NCBI GenBank assembly: GCA_020081605.1
Contig: JAHREC010000015.1
Location: 186,001-250,000, forward strand
DNA length: 64,000 nucleotides
From: Albifimbria verrucaria
Lineage: Eukaryota > Ascomycota > Sordariomycetes > Hypocreales > Stachybotryaceae
Direction: 5' to 3'
The position numbers were made by a program, and so were the translations under genes. The stretch's first letter is position 1; each line of letters starts with the position of its first letter. A model generated the notes under the pieces. It saw nothing but the letters and a program-made list of their open reading frames with translations, did no database searches and was not told the DNA's origin. Below, piece by piece: positions 21,737 to 34,419 of the stretch.

Positions 21737-24098
21737 ACAGAAGACAAATTCTCCGACGACCATGTGTCAACGACTGCAGCGCGAACTATTGTGCCCCGGA
21801 GGAGAGCTGTCGCGACAGCCTGTAACCCTTGTAGGGAACGTAGAGTAAAGGTATGGCGTCTTCCACTTGCTACCTACAATGCATAGATATCTTATGCATT
21901 GGCTTGTGCAGTGCGACGGCAAAGAACCAGCGTGCTCCTCGTGCATGACTCGAGGAAAGCCATGCTCGTATAGCACACGTAAAGCAAATCTCGAACACTG
22001 GAAACAGAGATATGAAGAGCTCAGACAGGAATCCCTTGATTGTCGCCATTCTCGTAACTCACTGCAACAGCTTGTACGTAATATTCAGCATCGATCCATG
22101 GCCGAAGCTATAGCAATAACACAGCAACTTCGAGACGGAACCGATGTTGAGACTGTGTTACGTCATGTTGAAACGGGAGACGTCCTTCTCCAGCTTCATC
22201 TCAAACCGGAGACAAAATATCGGTTCAATATTCCATTCGGAAGCAATATCCCTGTATATCTGGAAAAATTCGACAACCCTTATCTGCAGTCTATGCTATA
22301 CAGTACGGAGTCTTCAACTTTCGGCGCACGGCAACATGATGTTTCTCATATCAATGATCGAGAAACCCCACAATACTTCAAGCCTTATCAGGCTGCCACC
22401 GTTTTAGATCCAAGGCTGGATTCAATTAAACCGTCTACATGGACTACTGTTTCCCATGATGACAAGTTGATGAAGTCATTACTACGTGATTACTTCCTAC
22501 ACGAGTACGAATGGCTCCCATTTTTTCATAAAGACCATTTCTTGGACGACATGTTATCTGGCGCTGAAAACTTCTGCTCATCACTGCTCGTGAATTCCGT
22601 GCTTGCGGTGTCATGCGTAAGTAGGCAGTTCATTTTCATACCTGCAGTTAAAGAAAAGGGCAATCACACTAAGTTTCGATTAGCATTGCTCTGCTACGCT
22701 GCCGTATCGCAATAAATTTTGGGATACCCAAACTCTTGGAAATCGATATTTCGAAGAAGCAAAACGCCTTTGGGAGTTAGAAAAGTCTGCAATGCCGTCA
22801 TTACCAACACTACAAGCAGCACTAGTGATGGGTAATCTTCTCAATATGTGCTCGCTTGATAAACTTGGACGGACATATAATGTTCAGGCACTGGCCATGG
22901 CAAATAAATTAGACCTGTTTGTACCACTTGCACAGCAGACGAGCCCGAGACGGCGGGACTCGTATGCATTTACGGCATGGTCCCTATTTTTTTCGACGTG
23001 GTAAGAGTATCGAGGATCCCAACTAATTCTGCAACTGATATTTTATCTAGCATTCAAGATTACCATACTTTGCGGTCACCTCTATGTGAGAATTGTCCTC
23101 AACATCCATTGCCGGATCCCGAAGAAGATCCAGCGTGGTATGGCACATTCTGGCTGATTTATCCACTCGCAAATGCACCAATTCTAGTACAACATGGCCC
23201 TCTTTTCAAAGCTAAGATGGAGCTAGCTGTAATCATGAATAGTATCTCTGCCGCTTTTTTGGAAAAGAAGAAACAGAAGTAAACAAACGCACGCAACTCA
23301 GCCTGGCTTTAAGGTTTATGGAGAAGTTGATTGCCTGGCGCTCATCGTTACCAGTCAGTTTATCACCAGAAAGAATTGTGTTTCCATCCCAACTCAAACT
23401 CCAGTAAGTCACTCTTCACATTCGCTTTGAATCGTTGTAAACTCGTGCACTTATATTGATTATAAATCTATCTCCTGAGATATTACTTTTGTTTGTACCT
23501 CCTTTCAATATCTTTTCGCTTTTGAGCCAACTAGCGAAATAAACTAACTGAACTGTGTAGCCTTCTGTACCACAATGTCATGATTCATATCAGCGGATTG
23601 CTGGCGAAGCTGAACGAGGATTCTGCGGGGAATTCCATTGTCGCGGCCGATACACTAATTACAAACTCAAATCTATGCTTCGAGACTCTCATGCGCCTGT
23701 ATTATCTGCGCCATGGTTTCGAGGGATGTGATGCCTATTTAACACACACCCTGGCTGTTCTTGCATTTACTGTGCTAAACAATTTGAAATCTGCGGTTTC
23801 TTCTCTATCAACAACGGAAATAAATGACGTTCGAGGTACGTTGATACTTTCTGCGAAAGGCCTCAACGACCAAGGTAAAAACTACCATTTACCACGGACG
23901 ATTTTTCATATCCTCCGTGCCCAGATGATACCCGAAGATGAATCAATCACGACTAGAACCACAAGTGTTGGTCTTGAGGATGAATTGGACACCGATCTGC
24001 GCGTTGAATATATACAAGCACAATATCCAATTAACATTACGAATATCACAGAGAGTCCTGAAAATATGCGCCTAAGCAATATCATTGAGAAAATATAG
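21737..24098 (+). CDS. Zn2Cys6 transcription factor with fungal-trans domain
   Basis: Exons: up to 21850, 21912-22616, 22684-23000, 23051-23403 and 23561-24098. The cluster is split by intron 1: ACNPCRERRVK / CDGKEPACSSC with the final Cys in GKPCSY. A coiled linker follows, then the fungal-trans domain (FLHEYEWLPFFHKDHFLDD, FWDTQTLGNRYFEEAKRLW, PLPDPEEDPAWYG). Exons 2-5 join in frame except at a T6 run (23255-23260), where one T is missing before RTQLSLALRFMEKL. No ATG was found in frame before the cluster, so the first exon or start is unresolved and the given start is only the limit of visible coding. It belongs to the same broad nit-4-like class as its head-to-head neighbour, without close identity. 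Confidence 0.8.
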
Positions 24099-26102
24099 AA
24101 ATAAACTCTTCGTAATGCGATATAGCAGTCTGTATAAGTTTCTCTTAGCATTGGAACACTAAGCAGAACGAGCTAGGAACATTCCCTGGAAGCTATAACA
24201 GCTAAACACGCTCTTATTCTGGTGATAACTTATTAAAGAGGCATCCTCGGAAGAGACAGTAGACATAACTACCGATAATGTTCCAGGAAGCCCGCAAAGG
24301 AATGGGACAACTTCATGAACCGCCGCTGGCTTTCCTTCGTCTCGAGTAACTCGTCACAACTTTCCAAGCACTGTTGTTATTAGTAGCTGCCTGCAAATCA
24401 CTCGCAACTACGAGACTATCCATGGGCCGTCGCCAGGTCGTCATCTGCTGTCCTCCCAATTCGTCTCACGTGGCCCACCATGCAAAAAAGCAATTGTTCT
24501 TATACGTCTTGACATTTCGTTAACGATGAAATCCGTCATCAAATTCGGATCGGTGATGGTATCAGGACTAATGGAAACCAATGCGAGTTGTGAATTCGTC
24601 CTGCAGCTTGCGTTGCAGCGCGTCTAGGGCCTACACAACCTGTCGGAAAATGCACCCTTTTCCTTTTTCCCAATTCGTTGACAAACTCAAAAGACAAAAG
24701 TGAGAGGGAGAGACAGGGTAGCCTCCACGCCAAATCCGCCGTCTACCTTGTGGTTTGCGGCGATTGATCTTTCTCCCCAATTGCTGCATGTGGAATCTTG
24801 CGACTACTCTCGTCATGGCGCACCAGAGACGCGTATCTAACTGCCCCTTTCTTATTTATGCGATCAAGAAATTTCCCTACCATGGCTAGAAGCACTCGCG
24901 CCTCTGGTAGCTGGTTCCTGCATGCATATGCCACCAGCCGAAATCATGTAGCTGTACCGGAAAATGACTCCAAGTTCACAAACCCCGGGCATTGGCTCAA
25001 ATGCGAAGAGCAGCTACATGTACTTTTTGCAATAATCATGGTTATATGATGCCTTGAATAATTAAATCTAAATAGTTTCCTTATCATATATACACATTTG
25101 AGAAAGGCTTTTTAGTAAAGTCTTCAAGGTCCTCTTGATTTCCTCTTACTTTGTAATAGTGCACTAAATACGCCTCAGCTTCATATCACAGTCTCTATGT
25201 AAAGCTATTTTAATTTGCTAAAAATTGTCAGAGTCGCATAATTATAATAATATAGAGCATGTGCATACTCACCGGGAACCAGTTCCTATTTCGCTTTGAA
25301 TTCTCTGTTCTTTTTTCGTATTTGAATAACAACTATGATTACACACAAACTGAAGATATTTAAGTCGTCCTAATAGGCTTTGAATATAATAGAACAACTA
25401 GGAAATATAATATCAGCTTTAGACTGATAGGAATATAGAATCACATATGCAAATAAAACCTACGTTGTCTACCGCATGCGCAGTTCCATCATATTATGGA
25501 GCTCTACAGAACTATTAGCATTCCATATTAGATGGAATTAGAAAGTGACTTGCACCTTGTCAGGACTATGATTTAGATCGTGTGCAATAAGATTTCCATT
25601 GAAGTTCAGGAAATGTGGATGAGTGAGGACAGATAAGCTCGACCCATAATTCTCAGGTGTCTGCTCAAGAGTATAAACAATATTCTTATTCACAGCACGT
25701 CTATAAATATCCGCCAATTCATTGATAACGTCCGGTGTTATAGGCGCAATAGCCATTAAATATCCCGGCCAAAGGCAGGAAGATAAAAGTGCAGACTATC
25801 ATCCTTAGATCATTAGATCCCCAAGGGGTTAGCCTTGAAGGTGAAGCTAAAGTTAATTGCGACTCAAAAGGGGCTTGCTGTATGTTTGCAAGGACGAGGG
25901 TTTTTGAATAGTGTGATATTTCGAATAGGGCGATATGTGTAACACTGATATGTAGGCTGGAATATAAAACTTAGGTAGAGTCCATTATTTCGGCAGGGGT
26001 CCGGCGGTTTAGTTACTAATCACGACGCGTTCCGCGTTGCCGAGATAGACAGATGCGTGATGCTTCTATCCAGGTGTCGCTTGTATTCTGCCTGAGCAGC
26101 AG
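24099..26102. other. AT-rich stretch with no supported gene
   Basis: Low GC and short frames suggest decayed, possibly RIP-affected DNA. One 72-codon minus-strand frame at 25538-25756 is listed separately. Confidence 0.5.
25538..25756 (-). CDS. Short ORF, 72 aa, unknown
   Basis: An ATG frame inside an AT-rich gap with plausible amino-acid composition (ITPDVINELADIYRRA) and no TM segment or signal peptide. It may be the last exon or a remnant of a larger gene. No family was recognised. Confidence 0.25.
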   Translation of the reverse strand: MAIAPITPDVINELADIYRRAVNKNIVYTLEQTPENYGSSLSVLTHPHFLNFNGNLIAHDLNHSPDKVQVTF

Positions 26103-26462
26103 GTTTCAATATGCCTGCTATACAAGGTGGCTGTACGGCCAGGCGCCAGCATCAAAACCCACTTTCGCAACATGCACAAGGTCAAAGGAAGGGAGCTCGC
26201 TACGGTTAAGCATCAGTGTTTAGGCTGGTCGCTCAATGGCACGCCGACGATGGCCCCTTTAGATGACGGCAGTCCCGTTATCTCAAAGCTGAGGATCCAG
26301 GCTGGGTACCATTGCAAAACTTGCACTATTGTGGCGATTTGTCGATCTAAGAACATGGCGTACAATCGTGCACATGCTCCTCTCAAGGAGCAAACATGGT
26401 GTAAGGTTGAGTTACAAACATGGCTAAGGGGTATTCTCCACGATATTGGTGGTGCAATTTGA
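26103..26462 (+). pseudogene. OrsD-type (DUF3505) zinc-finger fragment
   Basis: The frame reads VRPGASIKTHFRNMHKVKG, then DGSPVISKLRIQAGYHCKTC and ends with KVELQTWLRGI before a stop. The order of a first C..C..H..H unit, a D/E-G-S-P spacer and a second unit headed G-Y-x-C-x2-C matches the OrsD N-terminal domain found in large fungal proteins. Only this domain is left, and its first Cys pair is damaged. It is one of at least five such pieces in the window. Confidence 0.55.
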
Positions 26463-27316
26463 TAGATCAGTTTTCTCCAAATGTAGATTTAGGAACTTAA
26501 TGTTAATTTTGAAATAGGAGTAAGAAGTCGAAAGCTCCCTTTGTATACAGCTATGTGGAAGAAGGTAGGAGTGATGGTTTGAATAAAATATATGTCTCGA
26601 TGCAGACTTGATTAAATGGCAAGTACGAGATGGTGTGAAATCAATTTATAAACATAAATAATGGGAAGCCACATGCAATGCTTGTGGCAGCATAAAGACA
26701 GAGCCTTAACCAACCTATATTTTTACAGTTCCAACCCTACGATATCAGGCTTGTAAGTGCTTATGTAGAAGTCGCATCTTAAAAATCAAGGATATATCGT
26801 GTGTTGGAAGGCAAACAGTCACAAGAGTGGCTGTTATGCCTGTGGCACCAGGCTCAGGACAGTGGGTTATATGGGGTGAAACTACCATATACCGTACGCA
26901 CTGCACACATTATGAGAAAGTTACCTCTATTTCCTTTGTGAACTTCAAGTCTATTATAATCCAGCAATATCCATTATTTCATTAAATACAATCAATATAT
27001 TACAGAGTACAAAAACATGTTGTTCGAAACTGTGCTATAACGTAATACCTCGACGTCCGTCCCTTAATCATCTTGGTCATGAGTTGCTTTATGCACCAAT
27101 GTACAATTGTCCCCCAAAACACCGTGGCTTGACCAGTGTCCATGAAGTCGAAGGGGTAAAGGGAAAAAAGGAGATAAAAGAGACACCAACCCATGTACAG
27201 ACCTAGGTTTGAACGAAAGCTCTCAAATCGACAAACCCAGCAAGCCGAGCACGCTTGCTGTCGCGTGGTTTGATGGAACGCGCCTTGCGTTTCTTTGTTT
27301 CTATTATGGCACTTAG
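26463..27316. other. AT-rich, no gene
   Basis: Short frames only; no domain recognised. Confidence 0.5.
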
Positions 27317-28507
27317 CTACCAGTGTTGGGGTGCAGGCCGGAGAGTGGAATGGCTGAAATCGATGAGCATAAGGCAGCCACGCTCATCACTCCAAAGACG
27401 ATTTCCGCCGTGTCCGTCGCGGTGGTCGACACCCATGGCCCAGACGGCGTGCGACGTATGCTTCCACTCCTCCTTGAACTTTGCCTCATCCAGGCCCGCA
27501 TCGGCTACTCGCTTGCCTGCCCACCACATGAGCATCATGTGAACAGCTCTCGTACCACCAGGCAAGATGTAGCCGCGATTCAGACGCACCAGGCCGAGAT
27601 GCACTGGCACCCTTCGGCCTTGAAGCGGGTCGAGCTGTGCGTAGATTCGACCCTCGTTCTCGAGGTACGTGAGGCCATCCTAGTCTGTCCCTTTGGCGAC
27701 AAAGGTATAGCCGTAAGGTTTAAGTTCTAGCTTGAACAGCACGCCGACCGGGCCTCTCATGCCCCACAGGTCTAATGCATAACAATCTCGGTATGGGCTT
27801 CGACACAGTCGTTCTTCTACGAGACGACAAAACTCGTCCACACTTGAGGGTGGCGCGCTCTGCCTCCGGCGGCGCCACGGTGCGCGTCGATATTCGGACA
27901 CTTGCCATCGAGATCTGAGCCTCTTTTGAGGCCCACGAGACAAGCTTGCGTGCAGTATTGTCTGCTGGGCGCCGAGCTAGACGTCTGCACGTCTACGTCT
28001 GAACCGCTATCCAACGGTCCGGCCTTTCGTTTACTGGACACCGACTTGGCTCCTATACGGGGCAGTTCAGCGTCCGATTCGTCCGCACTCTTGTCAATAT
28101 TGTCGAGTAGCTCGAAAGGCTTGCATGACCTTGGTCGCAGGGAACTTGACGACTGGCTGGAGTTGCGTTGGAAATAAAATCCTCTTGACCTTCGCTTCGT
28201 GGCGGCGATGACGACTGTGCGAATGATGATTCCGTATTTTCTGCCAAGGAAAGATGCGCAGCCTCCTCGTACGGCTCTGGCCACCTGGCCAGTACAGCAT
28301 TCGCCTTCTCTAGAGAGGCTTCAGGCGAAGCTCCCGAAGCGCATCAGACTCTAGGCTCAGCAGCAAGAAGCTAGTCGTCTGCGCCACAGCCGTATAAGGA
28401 ATTTGGTCGGCCCAGTCCACAGCAGAGAGATCACCCACATCCACACCCGGTACAGATGAGTGAGAATACAGTGTCTGCGGGTCGGTCGGGTCGACATACA
28501 GAAACAA
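27317..28507 (-). pseudogene. Kinase-like protein pseudogene, copy 1
   Basis: Minus-strand pieces in several frames follow one order: FLYVDPTDPQTLYSHSSVPG, then TTSFLLLSLESDALREL, LRPRSCKPFELLDNID, SRQYCTQACLVGLKRGSDLD, VDEFCRLVEERL, and a C-terminal kinase-like lobe with VPVHLGLVRLNRGYILPGG, then GVDHRDGHGGNRLW and LIDFSHSTLR. HRD-x4-N and DF(S) match the catalytic and metal-binding loops, with DFG changed to DFS. This matches a large fungal kinase-like family that I recall without a firm name. A TAG lies in frame after KGTD, and there are several frameshifts, so it is not functional as written. The junction at about 28510 abuts the truncated Zn2Cys6 gene. A second copy lies at 34420. Confidence 0.6.
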
Positions 28508-28529
28508 AGAGCATTCGCCTGCTACAACA

Positions 28530-29714
28530 CGGCCGTATTTAACATCGTGGTCATCAGGACGGACTCCAAGCCGTCAAGACTATATGATTGAATGTCAAGA
28601 GAAGTCAAATGCCCCCACGTGCGCCTCCTGATCTCAATAATCCACGCAGAATAGCCATAATATGCAGGCTCTTGGTGCAGACCCATCCGCCGAGCGTTTT
28701 TGCCGGCAATACCAAGTAAAGTGGAGGCGACTTCGCAGTCAGCAGCGTGGAATTTAGAGGTCTAAGACAAACTTGGTCAGTAAAAGGGCGTTTTCTTAGA
28801 ACGAGAGGGAAACCCGAAAGCACTCCCTTGAAAACTGGGTGCTGTTGGAAAGGGTATGCTAGGCGCACAATGTAGAAGAGTAGAGCACAAAATAAGATCG
28901 TATTGCGGCTCTGCATCACATTGGCTCTCTCACGCGCCGCTTCCGTAGCCCACTGGAGATGAAGTCTTAGCTCAGCCGTCTCAACTTTGATCTTTTCATG
29001 GATCAGGTTCTCAGGCAGAACCGATGCGGCGATATACTGCGCAGAGAGCATGAGCGCCTCCACCTCCCTGCTGCACGTGGAAGAGCCCTGGCGAACGTTG
29101 GACACCATCTGTCACAGGTAGCCGTGATGAATAATCCGGACAAGGGGCTCTACGTGGGCCAGGAAAAGCTTCAGCAGAACGTCCTCCTTTTTCTTGGCCA
29201 ATTGCAGATACAACATGTCTTTGAGCTTCTCCGTGTCTGGAGACAGCGGCCAGTTGGTGGCGGATGTGTCTCAGTTATCAGTGATAACGTCGAGACTGTA
29301 GTTTGACTCGTAAATCGTATTATCCAGGTTCATCCAATGATCCGGACCTATATAACACGAGCTGCCGTTCTTGAAAATTTGGCTGCCTGTAGCCGCCGAT
29401 GTCTTGGCAGTGTTGTCACTGCTGCTAAACGGGCTTGGTGCACAGAATCTATTTCCCTGGCTGAACTTAGAGGCGGAAATTGATGAGTCTGATGCAGATG
29501 CCATGTCCTCGACGATGCGCTCCAGGCGCTCCACCCTGTCCTGCAACATCTGCTTGCTCACGGTCGTCTCTTGGAAGACCTCATACAGGCAGTTGACGCC
29601 ATGGCGCATGCAGTTGTTACATGGCTGGGCCCTATCACAGCGGACCTTGCGTCTCCGGCAGGCGTTACATGGTTTATTGAAGTTAATCATATTCCTCGAC
29701 ATCGTTAAGCGCAA
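28530..29714 (-). pseudogene. Zn2Cys6 transcription factor killed by two TGA codons
   Basis: The frame starts at an ATG near 29702 with CNACRRRKVRCDRAQPCNNC, a complete Zn2Cys6 cluster with its last Cys in GVNCLYE. A dimerisation helix (LQDRVERLERIVEDMA) follows. The same frame continues through two TGA codons, at 29272-29274 and 29112-29114, into KLFLAHVEPLVRIIHHGYL and the fungal-trans region (EALMLSAQYIAASVLPE, HLQWATEAARERANVM). Both TGA codons would be Arg CGA with one C-to-T change. Near 28690 the signal moves to another frame (RRMGLHQEPAY) and stops where kinase-like sequence begins, so about the last third of a normal factor is gone. Confidence 0.7.
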
Positions 29715-30860
29715 GCTAATGCTTCACGAGGTCAAGCGGTTGTTGAGTTGGAGACTCCTGGAAACATTCCAGGGTAATAAGTTCGGAGGCAGAAGCGCAA
29801 CAGCAGTTGTTTAGGTCTTGTTGTATACAAATTGTTAGAAACTGTTGGATAAAAAGCGAAACAAGCCCTTCACGTGTCAACCGAAGTGGCCATTGTTTGT
29901 TCTGACCGTCTGAGGGGTGCAGCAGTCTAAACGATCTAAACGACGCCAAGCAATTGCCACATGTGTTCAAGGGGACGATCGAATGACGTAAGGGGTTTGT
30001 GCCATCCTACACAAGCTAGGTTTGGAACAAGGACTCCAGAGATGTTACGAAGTTCATAGAAGGTCCCTCGATCATGTTGCACCCTGCAGTGATGGGGCAG
30101 GGGTGCTAATCTCGAGGTAAGAACATGGTTGCGGAGTCGCGTCAAAATTCTCCCACAATGCTACAGTAGCGCCACTGGGTCCTTCTGTAGAGATCTGATA
30201 AACTCCAATCCCTCAATAGGATAGATCAGCGCGAACACGAGAAGCCTCCTTTCCAACAACCCCTTAACGTGGAGGGGACAATTGAAATTCAGTTACCACA
30301 TAGATGCTGGTGGGTTCCATCATCAGTAGCATAGTAGCAGCAGCAGCAGTTGTTACGTCTGAGGTCGGGTTTTTTCCTTGGGATGAGATCTTGGGATGAG
30401 TGTCGGGAAACAAGGGACAGAACAGGATGAGAGGACCATCTGATGTAACACAAGCCCTGAATTAGTGCGTGCCTATGAAATTGTCTGACCATTAACGTAC
30501 TGCACGCAGAGCAGGTGTCCTAACCAGGCTCCAATTGGGAAAAGCAAGGGCAACCTCTTCTTGCACTAGAGGAACTAGCTCCCTTAGGATCCGGCACTTC
30601 GGCGAATCAGGATCTGTTATTCCTCCTAATACAGCCAGTCAGAGCTCGAATAGACCTAAATCTATGTTAGGAAGAGCCCATAACTATACACTTCGGTCTT
30701 TTAATTGTCTAAACTCACCTGGCGCAGCACGGCTGTTACACCAGTCTTTCGTAACCCATAAATCACAATCTGGTGGGCAACGATAAATGCTTCGTCAGAG
30801 CAGTCCGTAGTCCTGTTATTACCTATAAGCCAGAAGATGAACAAGGAGCATGTCACTTAC
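29715..30860. other. Mostly non-coding
   Basis: No gene recognised. It contains a (GCT)n-like microsatellite near 30333-30350. The stretch 30690-30822 may hold a further exon of the small secreted-protein gene on the minus strand. Confidence 0.4.
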
Positions 30861-31186
30861 GAATGATACCCGTAAGTGTAAACTAGCCCTGACTCATTGG
30901 GAACATCGATGGATTCAATTCTAAAAATGTCAGTGTACTGCGGTTTCCAAACTTGAAGTTGTCTTCTATACCCGAATTTAGGGAAATGCATTCTCCACGA
31001 TTAACGTCTGCGGAATCGCCTTGGTAGTCTGGCTCCGAGAAAACCGTAGCCTGAAGCAGAAAAAGCGAGAAAGTGTAGATAAGGTCAGGAGCTGATGGAT
31101 TTTGCGAAACATTTACTCACAGGAGCTGGCCCTTGTGCAGTAACAGGAGCAGCGGCGAGAAGTGGAACAAATCGATAGAGGAGCAT
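30861..31186 (-). CDS. Small secreted protein, beta/gamma-crystallin-like, candidate effector
   Basis: Exon 1 (31186-31121) encodes a 22-residue signal peptide-like start, MLLYRFVPLLAAAPVTAQG. A 70-nt intron with GTGAGT and TTCAG ends leads to exon 2 (31050-30953): ATVFSEPDYQGDSADVNRGE, then CISLNSGIEDN. A second intron of only 32 nt (30921-30952, with CTGAC and TTTTTAG) gives exon 3 (30920-30861) KIESIDVPNESGLVYTYGYH, followed by GTAAGT. The F-x-P-x-Y-x-G start and G-E-C-I-x-L pattern resemble Greek-key small secreted fungal proteins. The 3' end is not resolved; a third-intron acceptor near 30815 is possible. Without the short intron a stop follows. No frameshift is needed. Confidence 0.5.
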
Positions 31187-32235
31187 GGTAGCGCAAATGG
31201 GCTGGGTGAGTGTATAGTGATGAAAAAGATAATACTTGATGGTAGTTTACTTGCTTGCTTGCTTCTTTAGCTGTAGGTCTATTCTTATCTCATTGAATGT
31301 CCGAAGGCTCCTGTTAGGTATCGAACATGGATTTGATCCAATTAAGACTGGGAAACCTCTAGTAACAATAATTAACTAGTAAATTAGCTGGTGATAGAAG
31401 TCCTAGCATTTAAGAGCTTAACGAAGATCTACATAGTGTATCTAGCTTTCAGAGGATAATATCAAGTATCTTAATGTACCGACATGTTGACTAAGTCGTT
31501 GTGGAGACTGGTACGATGTTTGGAGCCTTCGGACATTCAGCATGAGTGAAATCTTGGTGCAAGCAAAGGTATGCCGTGAGATAGCCAATGGAAGTTGTGT
31601 TGAGGACACCACTATGGAAAGTCCTACAGACTGGCTGTAGGTTCTAGTTGCCGTATCCTCGACGTAGATTGTTAGGACCACTACCATGAAACTAGCTATC
31701 CTTACACTTTACATGAGAATAGTGGCAAAGCCCGGATACAATACACGAACATGTGAGATAGAGGTATAGGTCTCTGGGCAAGAGAATAGCGATTAATTTT
31801 GATTAATCAAATGATCTGTAGTATTTTAACTGAAGTTCCTACCCCGAAGGTTGAGATTTGTGGGACATTCGCTATGCATGTACGTTATTAACCAATGCCC
31901 CGCCCCCTTCGCAGACTTAAGAAACAGATCATAAGGTTAGGGGACCCAATGCTCGCTTCGCCAGACATACATTTTGTCAATCCCAAAGATACTCTTCAAG
32001 GACTTCTCTACCTTGACGGCGCGATTTGCAACAATTACTCAAGGAGTATGGCCAGGGTGACGTCTTAGCACATCTAGATCATTCCGGGATTGATTCACAT
32101 GGCTTGCTTGCACCAATCGAATTACAGTCGCTTCAATTTGTTGCTAAATTAAGAATCATTATTACCGGACCTTTTTCTCCGGCATGCCATTTTCCATCCA
32201 CCTCTTGCAGACTTTCTCCCGAGCTTCTCGCTTCT
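31187..32235. other. Intergenic, nothing recognised
   Basis: Contains a short CTTGCTTGCTTGC run at 31250-31265, like the one at 5.3 kb. Other frames are short. Confidence 0.5.
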
Positions 32236-32720
32236 CTATTTGCTCGTTACCGTCTCTCCATAGCAAGGGGTTCCGCAGTATCCACACAATCGGCCTGGAA
32301 TCACCCAAACTTCACGACCTGATTGCAGACATGTCGGGCATCTAGTGCCAGGGATCGGTACGTACGTCTCAGACTGCGTACATGTTACTCTTGCGGAGCT
32401 TGAGGCATGGTGCCACTTGCCTTCGTGCAATGAGACCACCCTTGGATTCGAGAATTGGACTGTTTTGCTGGCACATACCAGACTTGAATGATGCTAATAT
32501 AAACTCTGCCCAGTTTTGCGGTTTGGCTGTTGTATCCGACATCTTGGATGAGGTGGATGAGTTGAACTAGATTGCACCGTTGCAGAGGTTTAGCAACTTC
32601 TTTATAAAGAAGCAGACCATTTCTGCGAAATGAGTACCATGTGACGCGTAATCTACTTTTTCCCTCTTGATCACCATAAAGCGACCATGGCATCCCGCAG
32701 GAGCCCTCCTTATGGTACAT
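32236..32720 (-). pseudogene. Cysteine-rich (zinc-binding-like) protein fragment
   Basis: The C-terminal frame 32439-32236 reads YVPIPGTRCPTCLQSG, then VIPGRLCGYCGTPCYG, with paired C-x2-C motifs spaced like a zinc ribbon. An upstream frame (32720-32385) may be its N-terminal part, one base out of phase. It resembles a short Cys-rich tail I associate with Fusarium hypothetical proteins. No start or function could be fixed. Confidence 0.35.
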
Positions 32721-34419
32721 TGTGGCTGCATGAGATGATACCTCTCTGGTAAACTGGCTATCACCTCATCCATCAAAACACAGCTTTGTCCTCGTAGAAC
32801 GTGAAGGATTGTCGTTAGGAAAATATCGCCATTATTACCCTGATACTCTTTGCTTGTCTAAAGTCTGCTGTCCGAGTGATTGTTATGCTAGGGCCGATGG
32901 AGGGACTGTGGTGAGAATCTGCGGACATGCTGGCTGAGGAAAATCCACCACAGAAGATGCGATGGGACCGTAGGACAACCTGTGTTTCGACAGCCTGCTC
33001 TGTCTATGACATCCTTTATTGCCCAACTTCTTCCTGTTGGCACTGCACCACAGCCACTCAAACTTCTCGGGAAAGGATATGACGTATTACTGCCACCATC
33101 ATTATCTCTCTCCATCAATATCCCATGTATGCCTCATCCTTGCCCCCATTTTATCCATTAATGTGGACGATCAGCAGCCATGTTGTACTGCAAAGCAACC
33201 GCTAACGTGACCTCATTTGTGGTTCACAGTTATGCGACATTCTGTTTCTTCGTCATTCAATGCCGGTCAATATTAAGAAGCGGTCATTCTTGCTTGTATG
33301 CAATTCGTCACCATCGATGCTATGATGGCAAGTCTTACAACGGATGCTTCCTCCCTTTCTGATTCTGAGGCTAAATGGTCTCAATGGACCAGAGCATGGG
33401 AATATGATCGATCTTCGACCTTTAGCAAGAGCAGGAATAATGCCCTGGCATAGACGATAAAGCTGGGCACAAGTCAAGCTGGGCAGAAATATAGTTATAT
33501 AGTTAGAGGGATGGTACTAGGTATGCCTTGAGCATGGTTGGCATAAGTGAATCCACGCTGGCTTTGCCTCAGGTTACTCAAGAAAGAGCTGGAAATTTTG
33601 AGCTAGGTCGAATTCAATTCAGCGCGTGCAAGACATGCGATTTGAGTCATAAATAACTCGAAGATATTTGAGACTGTCAACCTTGTTCGAACCACAGAGT
33701 ACACACGGCGCACCCCTACAGGTGTGGCCAATTACTTGTTGAGCACGCTGAAGTGTTACCTCCTAGCTTCTTCTTATGAGCATGTTATGTTCACAAAATG
33801 CATCCACATATAATGAAGAGGCCAGTTTAGCCGGAAGCCAAAGCCCATAAGGCCAGATGAGGACGGCACGACACGTTGGGATCGATTTTGGGTATTACGA
33901 AGGACGGACTCGATACCAACGCTCAAATGTCTTGCCACTTTAAGACAGTGACGCGCTAATAGAGAATGGACTAGGTTGAACCAGGCAAAACAAGGCCATA
34001 CCTAAACCGGGTGATCTTCAATGGCACCTATTTTTAGAAGCTGGACTGAGCTCAACAGCCACACTATGAGTACGGGCCTAGTTTGATTTCGCATCAAGGC
34101 ACCGGTACTTCTGAGGATGAGCTAACTCTGCTTGAAAGATGAACACGACCAGATATGGCTGCATAGCAATCCAATTGCAAAACCACCGAGCCTCGCACGG
34201 TATCTAGGGAAGTAAACGATTTACCGACATCTAGCTGCTGGATACTGAGATCGATTCGCATTGCGGAGAGCGAGGAACTTGGGACATCAGCCAGTTGAAA
34301 AATTGGAGCACTTCATATTCTACGTCTGGCACCTAGGAGGCCTGCCCACAATCTGTGAAATATACTGGTTCGACAGCCTTCAATTCTGTGACATCCGCTG
34401 TGAAAGTACTCAACTGAGC
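32721..34419. other. Long gap without a gene
   Basis: Frames are short on both strands, no domain seen. The 106-codon minus-strand frame at 34313 overlaps the start of the kinase-like copy and looks like a shadow. Confidence 0.5.

Noticed and set aside
22977..23050. T7 run as another frameshift in the 21.7-24.1 kb transcription factor
   Set aside because: The intron 23001-23050 joins both sides in frame without changing the run.
25801..25830. Possible second copy of the MITE TIR (GATCCCCAAGGGG)
   Set aside because: Only a short palindrome is shared, not the TCCCCTTGAGGCCGG sequence.
27323..27730. 135-codon plus-strand ORF
   Set aside because: It is antisense to the catalytic part of kinase-like copy 1.
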